Notes under the pieces: model-generated
Databases searched by the model: none
What the model was told of the DNA's origin: nothing
Seen by the model: the letters and a program-made list of their open reading frames with translations, nothing else
Shown here: positions 9,401 to 19,100 of the stretch, in pieces
Layout of the letters: each line of letters starts with the position of its first letter
Numbering within the stretch: position 1 is the stretch's first letter
Assembly (NCBI GenBank): GCA_947476485.1
Contig: CANJQU010000032.1
Location: 1-38,585 of the forward strand
Direction of reading: 5' to 3'
Source of the DNA: Chitinophagaceae bacterium
Lineage (GTDB): Bacteria > Bacteroidota > Bacteroidia > Chitinophagales > Chitinophagaceae
Length of the DNA stretch: 38,585 bases
Made by a program: the position numbers and the translations under genes

Positions 9401-11273
9401 AGGAAGCTATGACGGAGGAAAAAAATTGCTGCGGCTGGATCCTCAAACGGGCATTTTCAGAGGCGAGGCCTCCGTTACGGCACGTGGTGACATTTCTTTT
9501 GATTCAACTACCCATCAGAAACTGGATGGCGTAATGGAATTCAATAACACCCCTGTGGTTTGGGCATCGCCATTCCTCACAGGGATCATGAGCCGCCTTT
9601 CCGGAACGCTTAACGGCAGCGTGGCCTTTAATGGCGCCTCCTATGCCCCGGAAATGAATGGAATAGTGACGCTTAGAAATGCCGGTGTGCACGTTGACTA
9701 TACCGGCTGCACCTATACGATACCTAGCGCTGTTGTGAACGTAACCACCAAACGCATCAGCTTCGGGAATGTACGGTTACTGGATGCGTATAAGAATACG
9801 GCTACCCTTACCGGGCATTTTTCGCATAACCTCTTCAAAAATATGCGCATGCACCTGAACGTTGCATCGGAGAAATTTGAAGCGCTTAATCTTACGGCGA
9901 GCGACAATAGTATGTTTTATGGCAACGTGATAGCGGGAATAGATTCGTTTACCATCAGGGGACGCTTTAATGACATCAAGATAGAACTGCACAATGCCCG
10001 GCCGGCGGCAGCGTCACGTCTTTTTATCCCGGTCACCTCGGGAAGCGGCGACATAGCCGGCTATTCATACGCATCGTTTAAGACCTACGGTAAGAACCAG
10101 GAAAAGATAGTAAGGAAAAGCAAAAATAAGATCACCGTATATATCGATGCCAATATTAATGAGCTGGCAGAGATGCACATCATCCTGGATCCGACATCGG
10201 GCGATGAGATTTCTGCACGCGGATATGGCCGCATAATCATGGACCTCCCCCCAAACAACGATATGCGGATGAATGGAGTTTATACAATTGACCGGGGCAC
10301 CTATACCTATACTTATAAAAAGCTGTTTATTACCCGGCAGTTTGGTTTGCAGTCGGGCAGTGTGGTGAGCTTCAACGGCCCGTTCTCTAGCACGACTGTG
10401 GATGTGAACGCAATTTATACGGCCAAGGCCCGACTGATAGACATTCTCAGTGAATCGGATCAGGCAGCGCTACCGGCCACCGAACGTACAGATGCCCAGA
10501 CACCGCAGGAAGTAGACGTAAGAATGAGAATGTCAGGCTTCCTTTCAAAGCCTGAGCTTACCTTCAATATAGACCTGGAAGACAGCCATTCGCAAGGTAC
10601 AATAGCCTACCGCAGGCTGATGTTGATAAATAATGATCCCAAGCAGCAGGTGGAAGAGGTTAGCTCGCTTTTACTGTTCGGCTTCTTCATACAACCCGAT
10701 GCCATTGGCGGGGCAACGGTTCAATCGGGGGCAATTAACAGTCTCAGCCAGGCCTTGTCCAGCACCACTTCCGCCACCCTGACCAATCTCGTCTCAAAGA
10801 TCACCGGCAGTAAGGACTGGAGCGTATCGCTGAAGTATACTAACTACAACTACAATGATCCGTCCAGCCAGGGCGGCGTTGCCAACCGGAGCCAGCTATA
10901 CGGTGGCATTGGATGGAATTACTTTAATAAAAGGCTGGTTGTTGAGGCCGGCGGCACATCCGACTGGGGAAGACCGACTAGCAGCAGCGCAACATCCAAC
11001 TTCAATTTTGCCGGTGACTTCCGCATACAATACCAGGTGAAAGAAAACAGCGGCATACGTATCAGCGCTTTTCGCACCAGCGACTATGATGTCACCCTCG
11101 ACCGCGCGATCACCCGTAGTGGTTTCGGCATAGGCTGGAGAAAATCATTCGACAATTTAAGTGAGTTCTTCCATGGCAATAAATATGCCGAAAAGCAAAA
11201 GCTGGAACTGCTGCAAAAAGTAAAGGAAGAAGAAAAAGCAAGCGTCCCGCCAAAAACTTCAGGAACTAACTAG
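6465..11273 (+). CDS. tamB: Translocation and assembly module protein TamB
   Basis: A very large inner-membrane-anchored periplasmic protein (1602 residues from CTG 6465, or 1588 from GTG 6507). TamB-family proteins bridge inner and outer membranes and act in outer-membrane protein assembly and phospholipid transport. The body is long repetitive beta structure. The C-terminal DUF490 domain is evident around residues 1200-1560, with the typical 'MNGVYTIDRGTYTYTYKKLF' and 'VDVNAIYTAKA' phrases, then a Lys/Glu-rich tail. The start is unusual: the frame is open from 6432, and the family-like N-terminus KRFFKILRYSLASVLVLLLL begins directly after a CTG at 6465, with no in-frame ATG. The GTG at 6507 would cut the membrane anchor in half. 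The stop is 7 bp from the convergent glycosyltransferase gene. Confidence 0.88.
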   Translation: MKRFFKILRYSLASVLVLLLLAVASVNFTFVQNFIVHRAATILSEKLKTKVTVQHIRVDFLNHAYLQGVYIEDQAHDTLLYAGEIHVRITDWFLFKKKPVIHYIGLKNSYVHMYRTATANTWNSDFIADAFSTPGSKKDTSASKPLELDLKKIELENVRFHMDDKWIGQDLDFDVGEFVLNADGLDFNRKHLNVSEILIKNTLVNLVMYKGGKPRSKTGPVVPVFDATPFNPDKWTANAGSISLKGCALNLTMDDNIPEPGHFDENHLMIRDIDASVKDGVVTGDTITGNLLHLSAHDRCGLAIKNMRCKVSVSPIASVCDELFLETNYSKVQRYYAMHYKHFPNFESYIDSVTMVAHLRDATIDDRDIAFFAPQLKNFPHVVLRASGDGKGTVANLSAHHLNVTDGSTVIKGSVTMKGLPDIYKTYITFTDGELFTTGAGILHYVPGLRNSPNIALERLTYAYFNGKYEGYIENFAVNGAFKTNLGTAAADIKMDIPGFNSNTAAYSGTVATNDLQIGILLRQPLFGGITLKESIKGNSFDPDRVQMDIDGTISRFTINDYAYQNIMTHGTVAKKQFNGSLLVDDPNLGLEFDGGIDYTQKEVKLNATAHLLGSNFNALNLTKDTITASADFDLNCTGSNIDNFSGYAKLFNIDMKRNNHKLAIDSVYMRSTGDSANRLLTIQSNDVEASIKGKYQLSKLPASVQFYLSRYLPNYIKTPEKYAPDQEFEFTVKTGTIDSILAVATPMVRGFDSSTISGSLHSSAKQLTLNASIPYGSIGNFHMSNIAITGQGNLDQLALNTNIDNVAIGDSFLNGSLSLTTTISNDSVAFTVATTTPDTSSAITLKGQILARKDSLFLSLLPSQFYLNQAKWDIAGGSKVVYSDKYLLVQGFALTSGLQRITAATQLQNNDKTILINTENLDLGQLGSWAGLAAYQPDGRVNGTITIDKIFENLYINANIRATDVKLGKDTVGTISLIGSYDGGKKLLRLDPQTGIFRGEASVTARGDISFDSTTHQKLDGVMEFNNTPVVWASPFLTGIMSRLSGTLNGSVAFNGASYAPEMNGIVTLRNAGVHVDYTGCTYTIPSAVVNVTTKRISFGNVRLLDAYKNTATLTGHFSHNLFKNMRMHLNVASEKFEALNLTASDNSMFYGNVIAGIDSFTIRGRFNDIKIELHNARPAAASRLFIPVTSGSGDIAGYSYASFKTYGKNQEKIVRKSKNKITVYIDANINELAEMHIILDPTSGDEISARGYGRIIMDLPPNNDMRMNGVYTIDRGTYTYTYKKLFITRQFGLQSGSVVSFNGPFSSTTVDVNAIYTAKARLIDILSESDQAALPATERTDAQTPQEVDVRMRMSGFLSKPELTFNIDLEDSHSQGTIAYRRLMLINNDPKQQVEEVSSLLLFGFFIQPDAIGGATVQSGAINSLSQALSSTTSATLTNLVSKITGSKDWSVSLKYTNYNYNDPSSQGGVANRSQLYGGIGWNYFNKRLVVEAGGTSDWGRPTSSSATSNFNFAGDFRIQYQVKENSGIRISAFRTSDYDVTLDRAITRSGFGIGWRKSFDNLSEFFHGNKYAEKQKLELLQKVKEEEKASVPPKTSGTN

Positions 11274-11280
11274 GCCACTT

Positions 11281-14200
11281 CTATTTACCCTCCTCTTCCG
11301 GGAATGCCTTTTTCGCTTTATCGTAATACTCCTCGGCCCTGCCCTGGTCTTTCATCTGCTGGGCCAGCTTTATGCCCAGGTTGTACGCCTGCTGATTGTA
11401 CTTATCTGCTTCTATTGACGCATCGATCTCGCTAAAGGCATTGCGCGCATCGCCGGTTGTTGCATATGTGATCGCCAGGAAATAGTGACTGTAGCTCTCA
11501 TTATACTTAGCCAGGTTCTTGTACAGGTTTATTGCACTGTCTACCTTACGTGCTTTCAGGTAAGAATTACCGATCACCTGGTATGCAGTAATATTGCCGG
11601 GATAATGGACGAGGGTTTTATAGCCTGCGTAAATAGCTGAATCCGGCTTTTGCTCTGCATCATATATCTGTGCAAGCGCCTCCCATACCAATTCGTTGTC
11701 GGGGTATTCCTGGAGCGAAGCGAGGAATGCCTCTTTGGCCTCGTCTATCCGCCTGGCTTTCATCAACTGGAACCCTTCGAGATCTTTCTTTGTTTTGCGT
11801 TTCAGCACGGCGGCAATGGGTACACCATCTACTTTTACAGTATAGATCGTTTCCGGCGGCGGCCAGTTGCCTGACGACATTTTGCTGGCATCATCATCGC
11901 GCGAGAACAGAATGCAATAATCCCAGTCCTTGGAATAGCGGTTGAAAGACTTAACGTAGTTGCAGCTTACCGGAAAGGTATCTTTCATGAAGCCGGGATA
12001 CATGGACGCATATACCTTATTCATCGAATCCTGCACAGGATCCTGCACAAACTGCGATGTGCGCTCGTATAGCTGCTCATAGGGCCGCTCGTATCGGTAG
12101 GGCTCCGTTTTATAATGGCCCAGGTATAGGTATGCCAGCAATGGATTGACACAGTTTGTTGCAATGACCACCTTTTTATTTTGCAGGTGTTCATTGGCCA
12201 TCAGCCATTCTGTTGCCGGTTTTATGCCCAGCATGTAGTAGTCGGTCTCGTATTTGCCGTACATGTTCTTTAACCCACCTGCGATCTCATTGTAATAGAG
12301 CGACTCGAACGGGTGGTTTGCAACAGCAAAGCGCACCGGCATTACAAGCCCAAGGGCTATGAGCGCAACAACGGCATACTTCACAACCGCCTGTTTCGAC
12401 TTCATTAACCATGTGAAACCCACAGAAGCCAAGGCAACCATAGGGGGATAAATAAACAGGAAGTGCCGCCATCCATCATACAGCGAAGATTTTTTGTAGA
12501 TAGCGTAAGCAACCGGGAACAGGCAGGAAAAAAGAACAAACAAGGAGAACAACAACAGCTTCTTATTGTTCCGGAAAGCAACCGGCAGCGAAATACAACC
12601 GATAGCAAAGCCCACCAGGACAATGACCGGCGCGGTGTACATCACGTATTTGGGAATATAATACCAGGGGATCTGGTTGCTGAATATCTTCTTGCCTTCG
12701 TAGAGCAGGCCTATATTGATAAAGAAGTTAGACATTACTTTTAAAGCTTCCAGCGGCTTATTGATAAGCCCCTGGTGAGCCCATGGCCAGCAGATAAGCG
12801 CAATTAGATACCCGGACACAGCCACAATGGCTACATGCTTTATAAGACGGCCCTTGAGAATGGTTTTCAGTTGCTGCGTAAATACTGCATAGACACCAAT
12901 GAACAAAACAAGGTATGCAATGAGCAGCAGACCGCCGATACGCACACCCATAGCCCAGCCGATGCTGAGTATGAGGCCCAGTATCTGCTTGAAACTGGGG
13001 TTTGGCAGAGAACGGATAAACAGGATGATATAGTAAATACCCGCGGTATAGCCCACCGAGAAAGGGATATCCTTAGGGTTAGCAAAGTTATGCCCGAACC
13101 AGCTTGGCGAGCAAACGAGAAAGATGGCGGTGAGAATACCAGCGTTCCAGTTACCGGTGAGCAGTTTTGCCAGCTTGCCCGCGAATATAATGCCTATTGC
13201 CCCTACCAGCGCATTGATCACATGCATGGTGGTATAATGATCCCAAAAATGGAAAACATGGTACGCTGCTGCTGTGATAAAGTCGAAAAGACCACCGTAG
13301 TATTGTATACCTGAGGTTGTGGTCTGAGCATTGGTATCTCCGTGAAAAAAGTAATTGTAAATATCGTTGCCGTAGTCGAAGTGCCAGTGCTCATCGCCCG
13401 TTACCGCATACTGGAAGCTCATGAGCGGCATGACTATCACCAGCAGGATGGCCAGCACATTAAAAATGGCCCTGTATTGAATATGCTTTCTTTGTTCGGC
13501 GGTGGCGGTGGCCGGTATCTTGAATGGCAACACGAAGGCATTATACAACCATATACGGAAAGAAATTGCCAGCACACCCAGCAGCATCATAAATGAATCC
13601 CTGATCACATTCACCTTGCTCTCTGGCTGGTTTACCCAGCTTATCGGCATTTCCACTATCTTATAATCATTAAGGTCTGCCTGGTAAAGCAGCTCCACAT
13701 CATGCTCCCAGCCCTTGCTTTGCATATTGCCAAACAGCAGCTTTGCCGCTCCCTGCGGGTATAACTTAAAACCACATTGGGTATCCTTAAGATGCAGCGA
13801 AGTGAAAAGCTGCACAAGGCCATTGAAAACGCCACCGATGAACCTGCGGCTTTGCAGCGCCTCTACCTTGCCCTCCTCATGCCTGCGCGAGCCAATGTAT
13901 ATTGTATCATCGCCGGAAAAGATACCCGCGTCCTTCTTCTGCCAGTTGATCAGCTCCGTAGGCCTGGTAGACATATCTGCATCAAGGGTGAGCACATAAT
14001 CACCCTTGGCCAGGCTTACGCCATGCTTCAGTGCACTACCCTTCCCTCCATTCTTAGGCTTTTTTTCCAGCCTCACCTTCTCGTTTATAGCGCTGTATTT
14101 GCCACCCAGGGCCTCCCGTATTTTTCCTGATGTATCGTCCTTGCTGCCGTCATCTACAATGATCACTTCATAAGCACCCTTCCATTTCTCATCAAACTCC

Positions 14201-14337
14201 ACAAGACCAGCCAGCATGATGTCTATCCGCTTCGATTCGTTGTAACAGGGAATCACCAGGGACAGCATAAAATCCCTGTTGACAGGGGTTGCCGCTTTTG
14301 CCGCCTGCGGGGTTGGGGTTGGTGGGGCCTTCTTCAT
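11281..14337 (-). CDS. GT2 glycosyltransferase / GT-C membrane / TPR fusion protein
   Basis: 1018 residues with three parts. Residues ~24-265 are a GT2 domain (VIPCYNES, VDDGSKDDT, DAD at 119-121, GSRRHEEG, CGFKLYP) closest in style to dolichyl-phosphate glucosyltransferase/DPM1 enzymes, which load a sugar onto a polyprenyl phosphate. Residues ~290-700 are a polytopic GT-C domain with the luminal motif GDEHWHFDYG (314-323), as in enzymes that use such lipid-linked sugars. A soluble region follows, and the last ~165 residues are TPR-like helical repeats. The fusion suggests one polypeptide that both makes the lipid-linked donor and transfers the sugar, with the TPR part perhaps binding the acceptor or partners. 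It lies 11 bp after the methyltransferase gene, in an apparent operon. Domain calls are strong; the coupled activity is inferred. Confidence 0.85.
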   Translation of the reverse strand: MKKAPPTPTPQAAKAATPVNRDFMLSLVIPCYNESKRIDIMLAGLVEFDEKWKGAYEVIIVDDGSKDDTSGKIREALGGKYSAINEKVRLEKKPKNGGKGSALKHGVSLAKGDYVLTLDADMSTRPTELINWQKKDAGIFSGDDTIYIGSRRHEEGKVEALQSRRFIGGVFNGLVQLFTSLHLKDTQCGFKLYPQGAAKLLFGNMQSKGWEHDVELLYQADLNDYKIVEMPISWVNQPESKVNVIRDSFMMLLGVLAISFRIWLYNAFVLPFKIPATATAEQRKHIQYRAIFNVLAILLVIVMPLMSFQYAVTGDEHWHFDYGNDIYNYFFHGDTNAQTTTSGIQYYGGLFDFITAAAYHVFHFWDHYTTMHVINALVGAIGIIFAGKLAKLLTGNWNAGILTAIFLVCSPSWFGHNFANPKDIPFSVGYTAGIYYIILFIRSLPNPSFKQILGLILSIGWAMGVRIGGLLLIAYLVLFIGVYAVFTQQLKTILKGRLIKHVAIVAVSGYLIALICWPWAHQGLINKPLEALKVMSNFFINIGLLYEGKKIFSNQIPWYYIPKYVMYTAPVIVLVGFAIGCISLPVAFRNNKKLLLFSLFVLFSCLFPVAYAIYKKSSLYDGWRHFLFIYPPMVALASVGFTWLMKSKQAVVKYAVVALIALGLVMPVRFAVANHPFESLYYNEIAGGLKNMYGKYETDYYMLGIKPATEWLMANEHLQNKKVVIATNCVNPLLAYLYLGHYKTEPYRYERPYEQLYERTSQFVQDPVQDSMNKVYASMYPGFMKDTFPVSCNYVKSFNRYSKDWDYCILFSRDDDASKMSSGNWPPPETIYTVKVDGVPIAAVLKRKTKKDLEGFQLMKARRIDEAKEAFLASLQEYPDNELVWEALAQIYDAEQKPDSAIYAGYKTLVHYPGNITAYQVIGNSYLKARKVDSAINLYKNLAKYNESYSHYFLAITYATTGDARNAFSEIDASIEADKYNQQAYNLGIKLAQQMKDQGRAEEYYDKAKKAFPEEEGK

Positions 14338-14348
14338 TTCCGGAAAAG

Positions 14349-15059
14349 TTATTTATTAAGTTTGCCTAAGTATACCCAGTCGCCCTGCAATGCTTTGCAG
14401 ACGTTATCTTCGATCTGTATCTCCTTTTGCAGGTAGACCGCTATCGGGTAGAAATTAAGGTGGTGATCCATCGTAAAGTAATAGTAGCGCTGCCGCGGTG
14501 TTACTATGATCAGTTGCTTCCTGGTCACACGCTTTAGCTCTGCAATAGCGGATGGCACCTCCCTGAGATGCTCTATAGTATGGTGGCAGGTAACGATATC
14601 AAAAGCGTTATCCGCAAATGGCAGCTTGTAGATGCTCCCTTTCACATAATCCGAATTCTTCAGCGTTGCTACATTATCATACAGATCGCAGCCGGTGAGC
14701 TTCAGTTTTTTATTGGCATCGCTTACGCAATTCAGCCAGTAGCCGTTACCGCAACCTACATCCATCAGCGATTGTGCCGTAGGGTCCAGGTTTTCGAGCA
14801 TGTATTTTATGCAGGCGTTGTTCAGATCGGTTGGCCGGTCCCGCGCCATACTTTCTATGTTCCGGTATACCTCTATGAACTCCTCTTCGGTCATCTCAAA
14901 CGCCCGGTCCTTAAAATCCATATACAGGCGGATCACCTTCTTATTGCCTTTATACCAAATATAGAAAAAAGGATACATAAACCACCGTGCATCACGGAGG
15001 ACAGGGGGTAGTAATTCATCCAGCACATACCGAATGGCATTAGTAAGACTACGATTCAT
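14349..15059 (-). CDS. Class I SAM-dependent methyltransferase
   Basis: 236 residues. The SAM-binding motif I is DVGCGNG (residues 100-106), an acidic residue ends the next strand (GCDLYDN), and the Methyltransf_11 motif IV-like HTIEHL is at 160-165, followed by AELKRVTRK and VTPRQRYYYF. The ~95 residues before motif I are helical and basic. It is translated just ahead of the triple-domain glycosyltransferase (11 bp gap), so a role in modifying a sugar, glycolipid or quinone-like lipid in the same pathway is possible. The substrate cannot be read from the sequence. A weak promoter candidate (CTTG, 20 bp, TATTTTTA, minus strand) lies at 15100-15131. Confidence 0.85.
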   Translation of the reverse strand: MNRSLTNAIRYVLDELLPPVLRDARWFMYPFFYIWYKGNKKVIRLYMDFKDRAFEMTEEEFIEVYRNIESMARDRPTDLNNACIKYMLENLDPTAQSLMDVGCGNGYWLNCVSDANKKLKLTGCDLYDNVATLKNSDYVKGSIYKLPFADNAFDIVTCHHTIEHLREVPSAIAELKRVTRKQLIIVTPRQRYYYFTMDHHLNFYPIAVYLQKEIQIEDNVCKALQGDWVYLGKLNK

Positions 15060-15154
15060 TTAATTGAAAAATGTTAACAGATGAAATTAATCAAGTGGGT
15101 AAAAATACGTACTGGAGCTAGATTTTCCAAGTTGGCCGGAAAGTAAAAGCGTGT

Positions 15155-15211
15155 AGTGCAAATTGCACTTTTTGAAAGAAAATAATAGCCGAGGTCTTTA
15201 GACCTGGGCTA
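15155..15211. repeat. Two intergenic hairpins between rpsP and the methyltransferase
   Basis: Hairpin 1 is AGTGCA-AAT-TGCACT at 15155-15169, followed by a T run on the + strand. Hairpin 2 at 15186-15211 pairs TAGCC and AGGTC with GACCT and GGCTA around a TTTA loop, with one G-G mismatch. No gene on + ends here, so they may act in the 5' region of the minus-strand methyltransferase operon or back up the rpsP terminator. Confidence 0.6.
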
Positions 15212-15242
15212 CTGGGTAAGTGCCATTATTCTGCATAAGAAA

Positions 15243-15271
15243 AAAGCAACCCCGATGCGGGATTGCTTTTC
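15243..15271. terminator. Terminator downstream of rpsP, probably bidirectional
   Basis: A 13-bp stem with one C-A mismatch (15243-15255 with 15259-15271) and a 3-base loop, flanked by A runs on one side and T runs on the other, 30 bp after the rpsP stop. This is a classic intrinsic terminator reading on the minus strand. Confidence 0.85.
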
Positions 15272-15300
15272 CAATAAAAACCTTTTAACCAGTTAACTAA

Positions 15301-15822
15301 TTAACCTTCTGTTTGCTCTTCTGTTGCCGGAGCAGCTTCTTCAGTCTGAGAATCAGCCTCAGCTTCGGCTATCTGTGCAGCCCTTACAGCGTTCTTCTCT
15401 TCTACTTTACGAACTGACTCCTTCATTGCTTCGTGACGCTTGTCGCTCTTGTGCTTGCGGTGCGTTTCTTCACGCTTTGCAACCAGTTCTTCGTGCTCAC
15501 CATTCCATTTTTCAAATTTCTCCATTGCTGTTGGCTCATCAAACAGGCCAAGCGTAACACCACGCATCAGGTGTTTCAGGAACATAACGCCCTTGAACGA
15601 CAGGATACGACGACAGGTGTTGGTAGGCTGTGCGCCCTTGTCGAGCCAATGCAGCGCGCGCTCGCGGCTGATGCGGACAGTTGCCGGTACAGTCAGTGGA
15701 TTGTAAGTACCTAATTTTTCAATGAATTTACCGTCACGTGGCGCGGTAGTATTGGCCACTACGATGAAATAAAATGGGCGTTTCTTTGACCCGTGCCTCT
15801 GGAGGCGAATTTTTACCGACAT
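15301..15822 (-). CDS. rpsP: 30S ribosomal protein S16
   Basis: 173 residues. The N-terminal ~80 match bS16 closely ([53 protein letters not shown]). bS16 binds 16S rRNA in the 30S body and is essential for assembly. The extra ~90 residues form a Lys/Arg/Glu-rich helical stretch and then an Ala/Glu-rich acidic tail, a known type of extension in Bacteroidota and about twice the length of the E. coli protein. It is transcribed alone: a strong promoter lies upstream (TTTG, 20 bp, TATATTTG) and a terminator follows. No rimM or trmD adjoins it here. Confidence 0.97.
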   Translation of the reverse strand: MSVKIRLQRHGSKKRPFYFIVVANTTAPRDGKFIEKLGTYNPLTVPATVRISRERALHWLDKGAQPTNTCRRILSFKGVMFLKHLMRGVTLGLFDEPTAMEKFEKWNGEHEELVAKREETHRKHKSDKRHEAMKESVRKVEEKNAVRAAQIAEAEADSQTEEAAPATEEQTEG

Positions 15823-15875
15823 AATAATAGAAATTATTTGGTGGTGAACAATAAGATTTTCCCGTTTTGGGATTG

Positions 15876-15907
15876 CAAATATAGGGGGAAATTTTCAAAA
15901 CCCCAAA
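15876..15907 (-). promoter_or_regulatory. rpsP promoter
   Basis: On the minus strand, TTTG (15904-15907) is followed after exactly 20 bp by TATATTTG (15876-15883), a perfect Bacteroidota primary-sigma promoter. The -7 box ends 54 bp before the rpsP start. The -33 TTTG lies within the G/C-rich palindrome that follows the upstream gene. Confidence 0.8.
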
Positions 15908-15923
15908 CCCCTGAAGGGGCTTT
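15901..15923. terminator. CCCC-TGAA-GGGG hairpin
   Basis: CCCC (15908-15911) pairs with GGGG (15916-15919) around TGAA, with A/T flanks that extend the pairing. It probably ends transcription from the minus-strand amidohydrolase, and it abuts the -33 box of rpsP. A related sequence occurs at 19400-19423. Confidence 0.5.
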
Positions 15924-15980
15924 CTCTTATTTTTTCTGCCTGAGAGCTACGGAAATATTATTAATTTCTCACTCCGCTTA

Positions 15981-16103
15981 CTACTCCTTTACAATTTTCT
16001 TCACCGTTTTTCTTCCTTCTTCGTCTATAAACTCAATCAGATAAATGCCCGGAGGTAGCGACGTTATGGACATGTTCGGCCACACAAAAGATATCCCTAA
16101 TCC
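15981..16103 (-). pseudogene. Orphan T9SS C-terminal sorting-domain remnant
   Basis: Reading 16103 to 15981, the frame gives 40 residues, with an internal ATG at 16073 and a proper stop at 15981-15983. The last part, SITSLPPGIYLIEFID followed by EEGRKTVKKIVKE, is a textbook end of a type A T9SS sorting domain: beta hairpin 'LPPGIYLIE' and a terminal KKIVKE. There is no body: a TGA stops the frame at 16104-16106, just inside the end of the amidohydrolase gene, which ends in another frame. It is best seen as the decapitated 3' end of a lost secreted-protein gene. Alternatives are a frameshifted tail of the amidohydrolase or a tiny expressed peptide. Confidence 0.75.
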
Positions 16104-19100
16104 TCAGACTCCACACTCTCCGCATGCCACGGGAATGACTCAGCATTTTTATCCATCTCCCAGTAGAACTTGCTGCGCTTGGTGTCGTAGCTGCCCACTT
16201 CGTTCATGGTCTCGCAGTCGTAGAGGCGACCGTTGACCATGGTATAGTGCAGGCTCTCTGTGTTGTGAATGTCATCCAGCGGGTTCTTGTCCATGATGAG
16301 CAGATCGGCGAGCTTACCTGGCTGCAGGGAGCCAATCCAGTTGTCAAAGCCCAGGCTTATCGCCGGGTTCATGGTGGCCGTGCGCAGGGCCTCCAGTGGC
16401 GTCATACCCCCTTGTGTCATCATCCATATTTCCCAATGGGCGCCTATGCCCTGTATCTGTCCATGTGCGCCCATATTTATTTTCACTCCGGCGTCGCTCA
16501 GCTTTTTCAGACTTTTTGATACCAGAATGTGGCCGTTCTCATACTCTTCTTCGGGCGCCATAGTGCGGTGGCGGCTGCGGGGGTCTATCACTGCGCGCGG
16601 TGTGTAGCGCAGCAGCCTTTCCTTCTCCCACACATTGGTGTGCTGGTACCAGTAGTTCTCGCCATTCAGCGCACCATAACAAACAATGAGCGTAGGGGTA
16701 TTCGCCGTTTGCGATCTGCTCCACAACTGTATCACATCATTAAATACCGGTGCAACCGGAATGTTATGTTCAATGGTGGTGTGCCCGTCCAGTATCATGC
16801 CCATGTTGTGATAAAAGAAAGATCCGCCCTCGGGCACTACCTCCATTTTCAGCTCCCTTGCCGCCTCAATGACCATCTGGTTTTGCTCGCGCCGCGGCTG
16901 GTTGTAGCTTTTCACGCTGAATGCACCATAGGCCCGCGTGCGCCTTAGCGCGCTCTTTGCATCCTCATAGGAGTTGATGACCGCCTTAAAGTCGCCATCC
17001 GCACCATATAGTATAGTTCCGGTGGAGAATATCCTTGGTCCTACCATAAGGCCAGCTTTCACCAGCTCGCTCTGTGCAAACACCAGTTCGCTGTTGGCAG
17101 ACGGATCGTGGGTGGTGGTAACGCCATAGGCCAGGTTGGCATAATATGGCCAGTGTTTCTGGGGTGTAATGCCCGACCGGAAGTGGGCCACATGCGCATG
17201 TGCATCTATAAAGCCCGGCATTATTGTCTTGCCGCTGCAATCGATCACCTTGATGCCATTGTCTATGTTAGTTTTCGCAAAGCTGCCCACGGCTTTGATC
17301 ACGTTCCCCTGCACAACTATTGTTCCGTCTTCTATCACTTCATCTCCGTTCATGGTGATGATCCGCGCATGGGTAAACGCAATGCTAAGGTCCGGCTTGT
17401 CCATTTTCATCTTCAGCCCCACACTTATGCCATGCTCCGGCAATTTGAACAATGAGTCCGGCTTATTGGCGATGAATTCAAAACGATCATCAAGATTTAT
17501 AGTGTAGTACTGGTCGCCAAGTGTATAGTGCAGTTGCTTGTTGTCGCTGCTCCAGTGCAGGTTTATCCCCGCATCCAGCGACACCTTTTTTACAGGAAAA
17601 TCGGTTGTTTCCGCACTGAGGTCTATCTCTTTACCCGTATGCGGAAATGCTGCTACATAGGCAGCATGCAGGTCCACAAATGCTACCCATTCACCATCAG
17701 GAGAAACGGAGAACTGGCTGCCGTACTTGCTTTTAAAGATAGCGCGTTCATCAGTGCCATCCAGCTTGCAACTACCAAAGGAATTGCCGGTCCGGTAGTA
17801 TATGCGCTCGCGGTCCTTGCTGAACCTTGGATACTCGCCTTTATCCGTGACAAATGTGCCATCGCCACCAAGCTTATTCATCAGGTAAATACCGGGTTTT
17901 ACGGTATAGGTATTTCCCATTATATCATTGCTCCCTTCCACGGAGTAGACAATGAACGGTCCAGCGGGGTCAAAAGCTGGTGTACGGTACAGCCCTCTTT
18001 TAAGGGTTATCCGGTAGGGTTTGGCTGCACCTTTCTTCTTGCCTTCTTCCAGGCTCATCTTCCATACCGCACCTGTTGTGCTGTCATTCCATGTCACAAA
18101 CACCAGCTCTTTTCCGTCGGGTGAGAAAGCCGGTTCAAACTCAAAATCTTTAAGGTCCGTCATACGCTCTGGCTTACCATCGGGCAAGGCCTTTTTATAG
18201 AGATGCCCTACAGCGCTGAACACCAGCCATTTTCCATCCGGAGAGGTGACTGCATTCCGGATCACATTCACGTTAAACTCCGCAGGGTTCAGGTCCTGCT
18301 TAAAACGCACTGCATCAGTTATGCGTTGCTTTACATTGCACGTAAATGGTATCTCACTGGCAGCACCTGCTCCGTTCACATCCACCTTCATTATTTTCCC
18401 GCCACTCCATATCAATATTTGTTTGTCATCGGGCGTCCATGCAAAACCGGTGTATATTCCAAAGATGGTCCATGCTTCTGCCTGGTCCTTTGACAGCTTA
18501 TCATAGATCGGCCACTCCTCTCCTGTTTCAAGATTACGGAGATAAAGCACAGTTTTGGTGCGCACCCGTTTTACAAAAGCAAGCAACTTACCGCTATGGG
18601 CTATCTGTGGTCTCGCAGCGCCGCCCGGCCCGCCGGTCACGGTTTCTATTATCCCCTTCTCGCGGTCAAACCTTTTGATCACAAATATCTGTGCGTTCGG
18701 ATCTTTGTTATACTGAAAAAAACCGCCGGGATACATATCCTCGCTGTAGTAAACATAACGACCATCCGAGGAAACAGAGGGTTCATTCAGGTCCTGCTGG
18801 TCATTTTTGCGCGCCGTAAGCTGCAATCCGCCACCACCATTCAGGTGGTAAAGCCACAATTCACCCGCGCCCAGGGAGCGGCCTGATGTAAAATGCTTGC
18901 GCGCAATAATATACTTACCATCAGGTGTCCACACGGCATTGTTCAGCAACCGGAAAGTCTCCTTGGTTATCTGCTTTGCATGGCTGCCGTCTTTGTCCAT
19001 CACCCATATATTATCCCCGCCACCGGCGTCAGAGGTAAATAATATTTTGCTGCCGTCAGGGCTAAAACGCGGCTGCACCTCCATGGCCAGTCCCTGCCGC

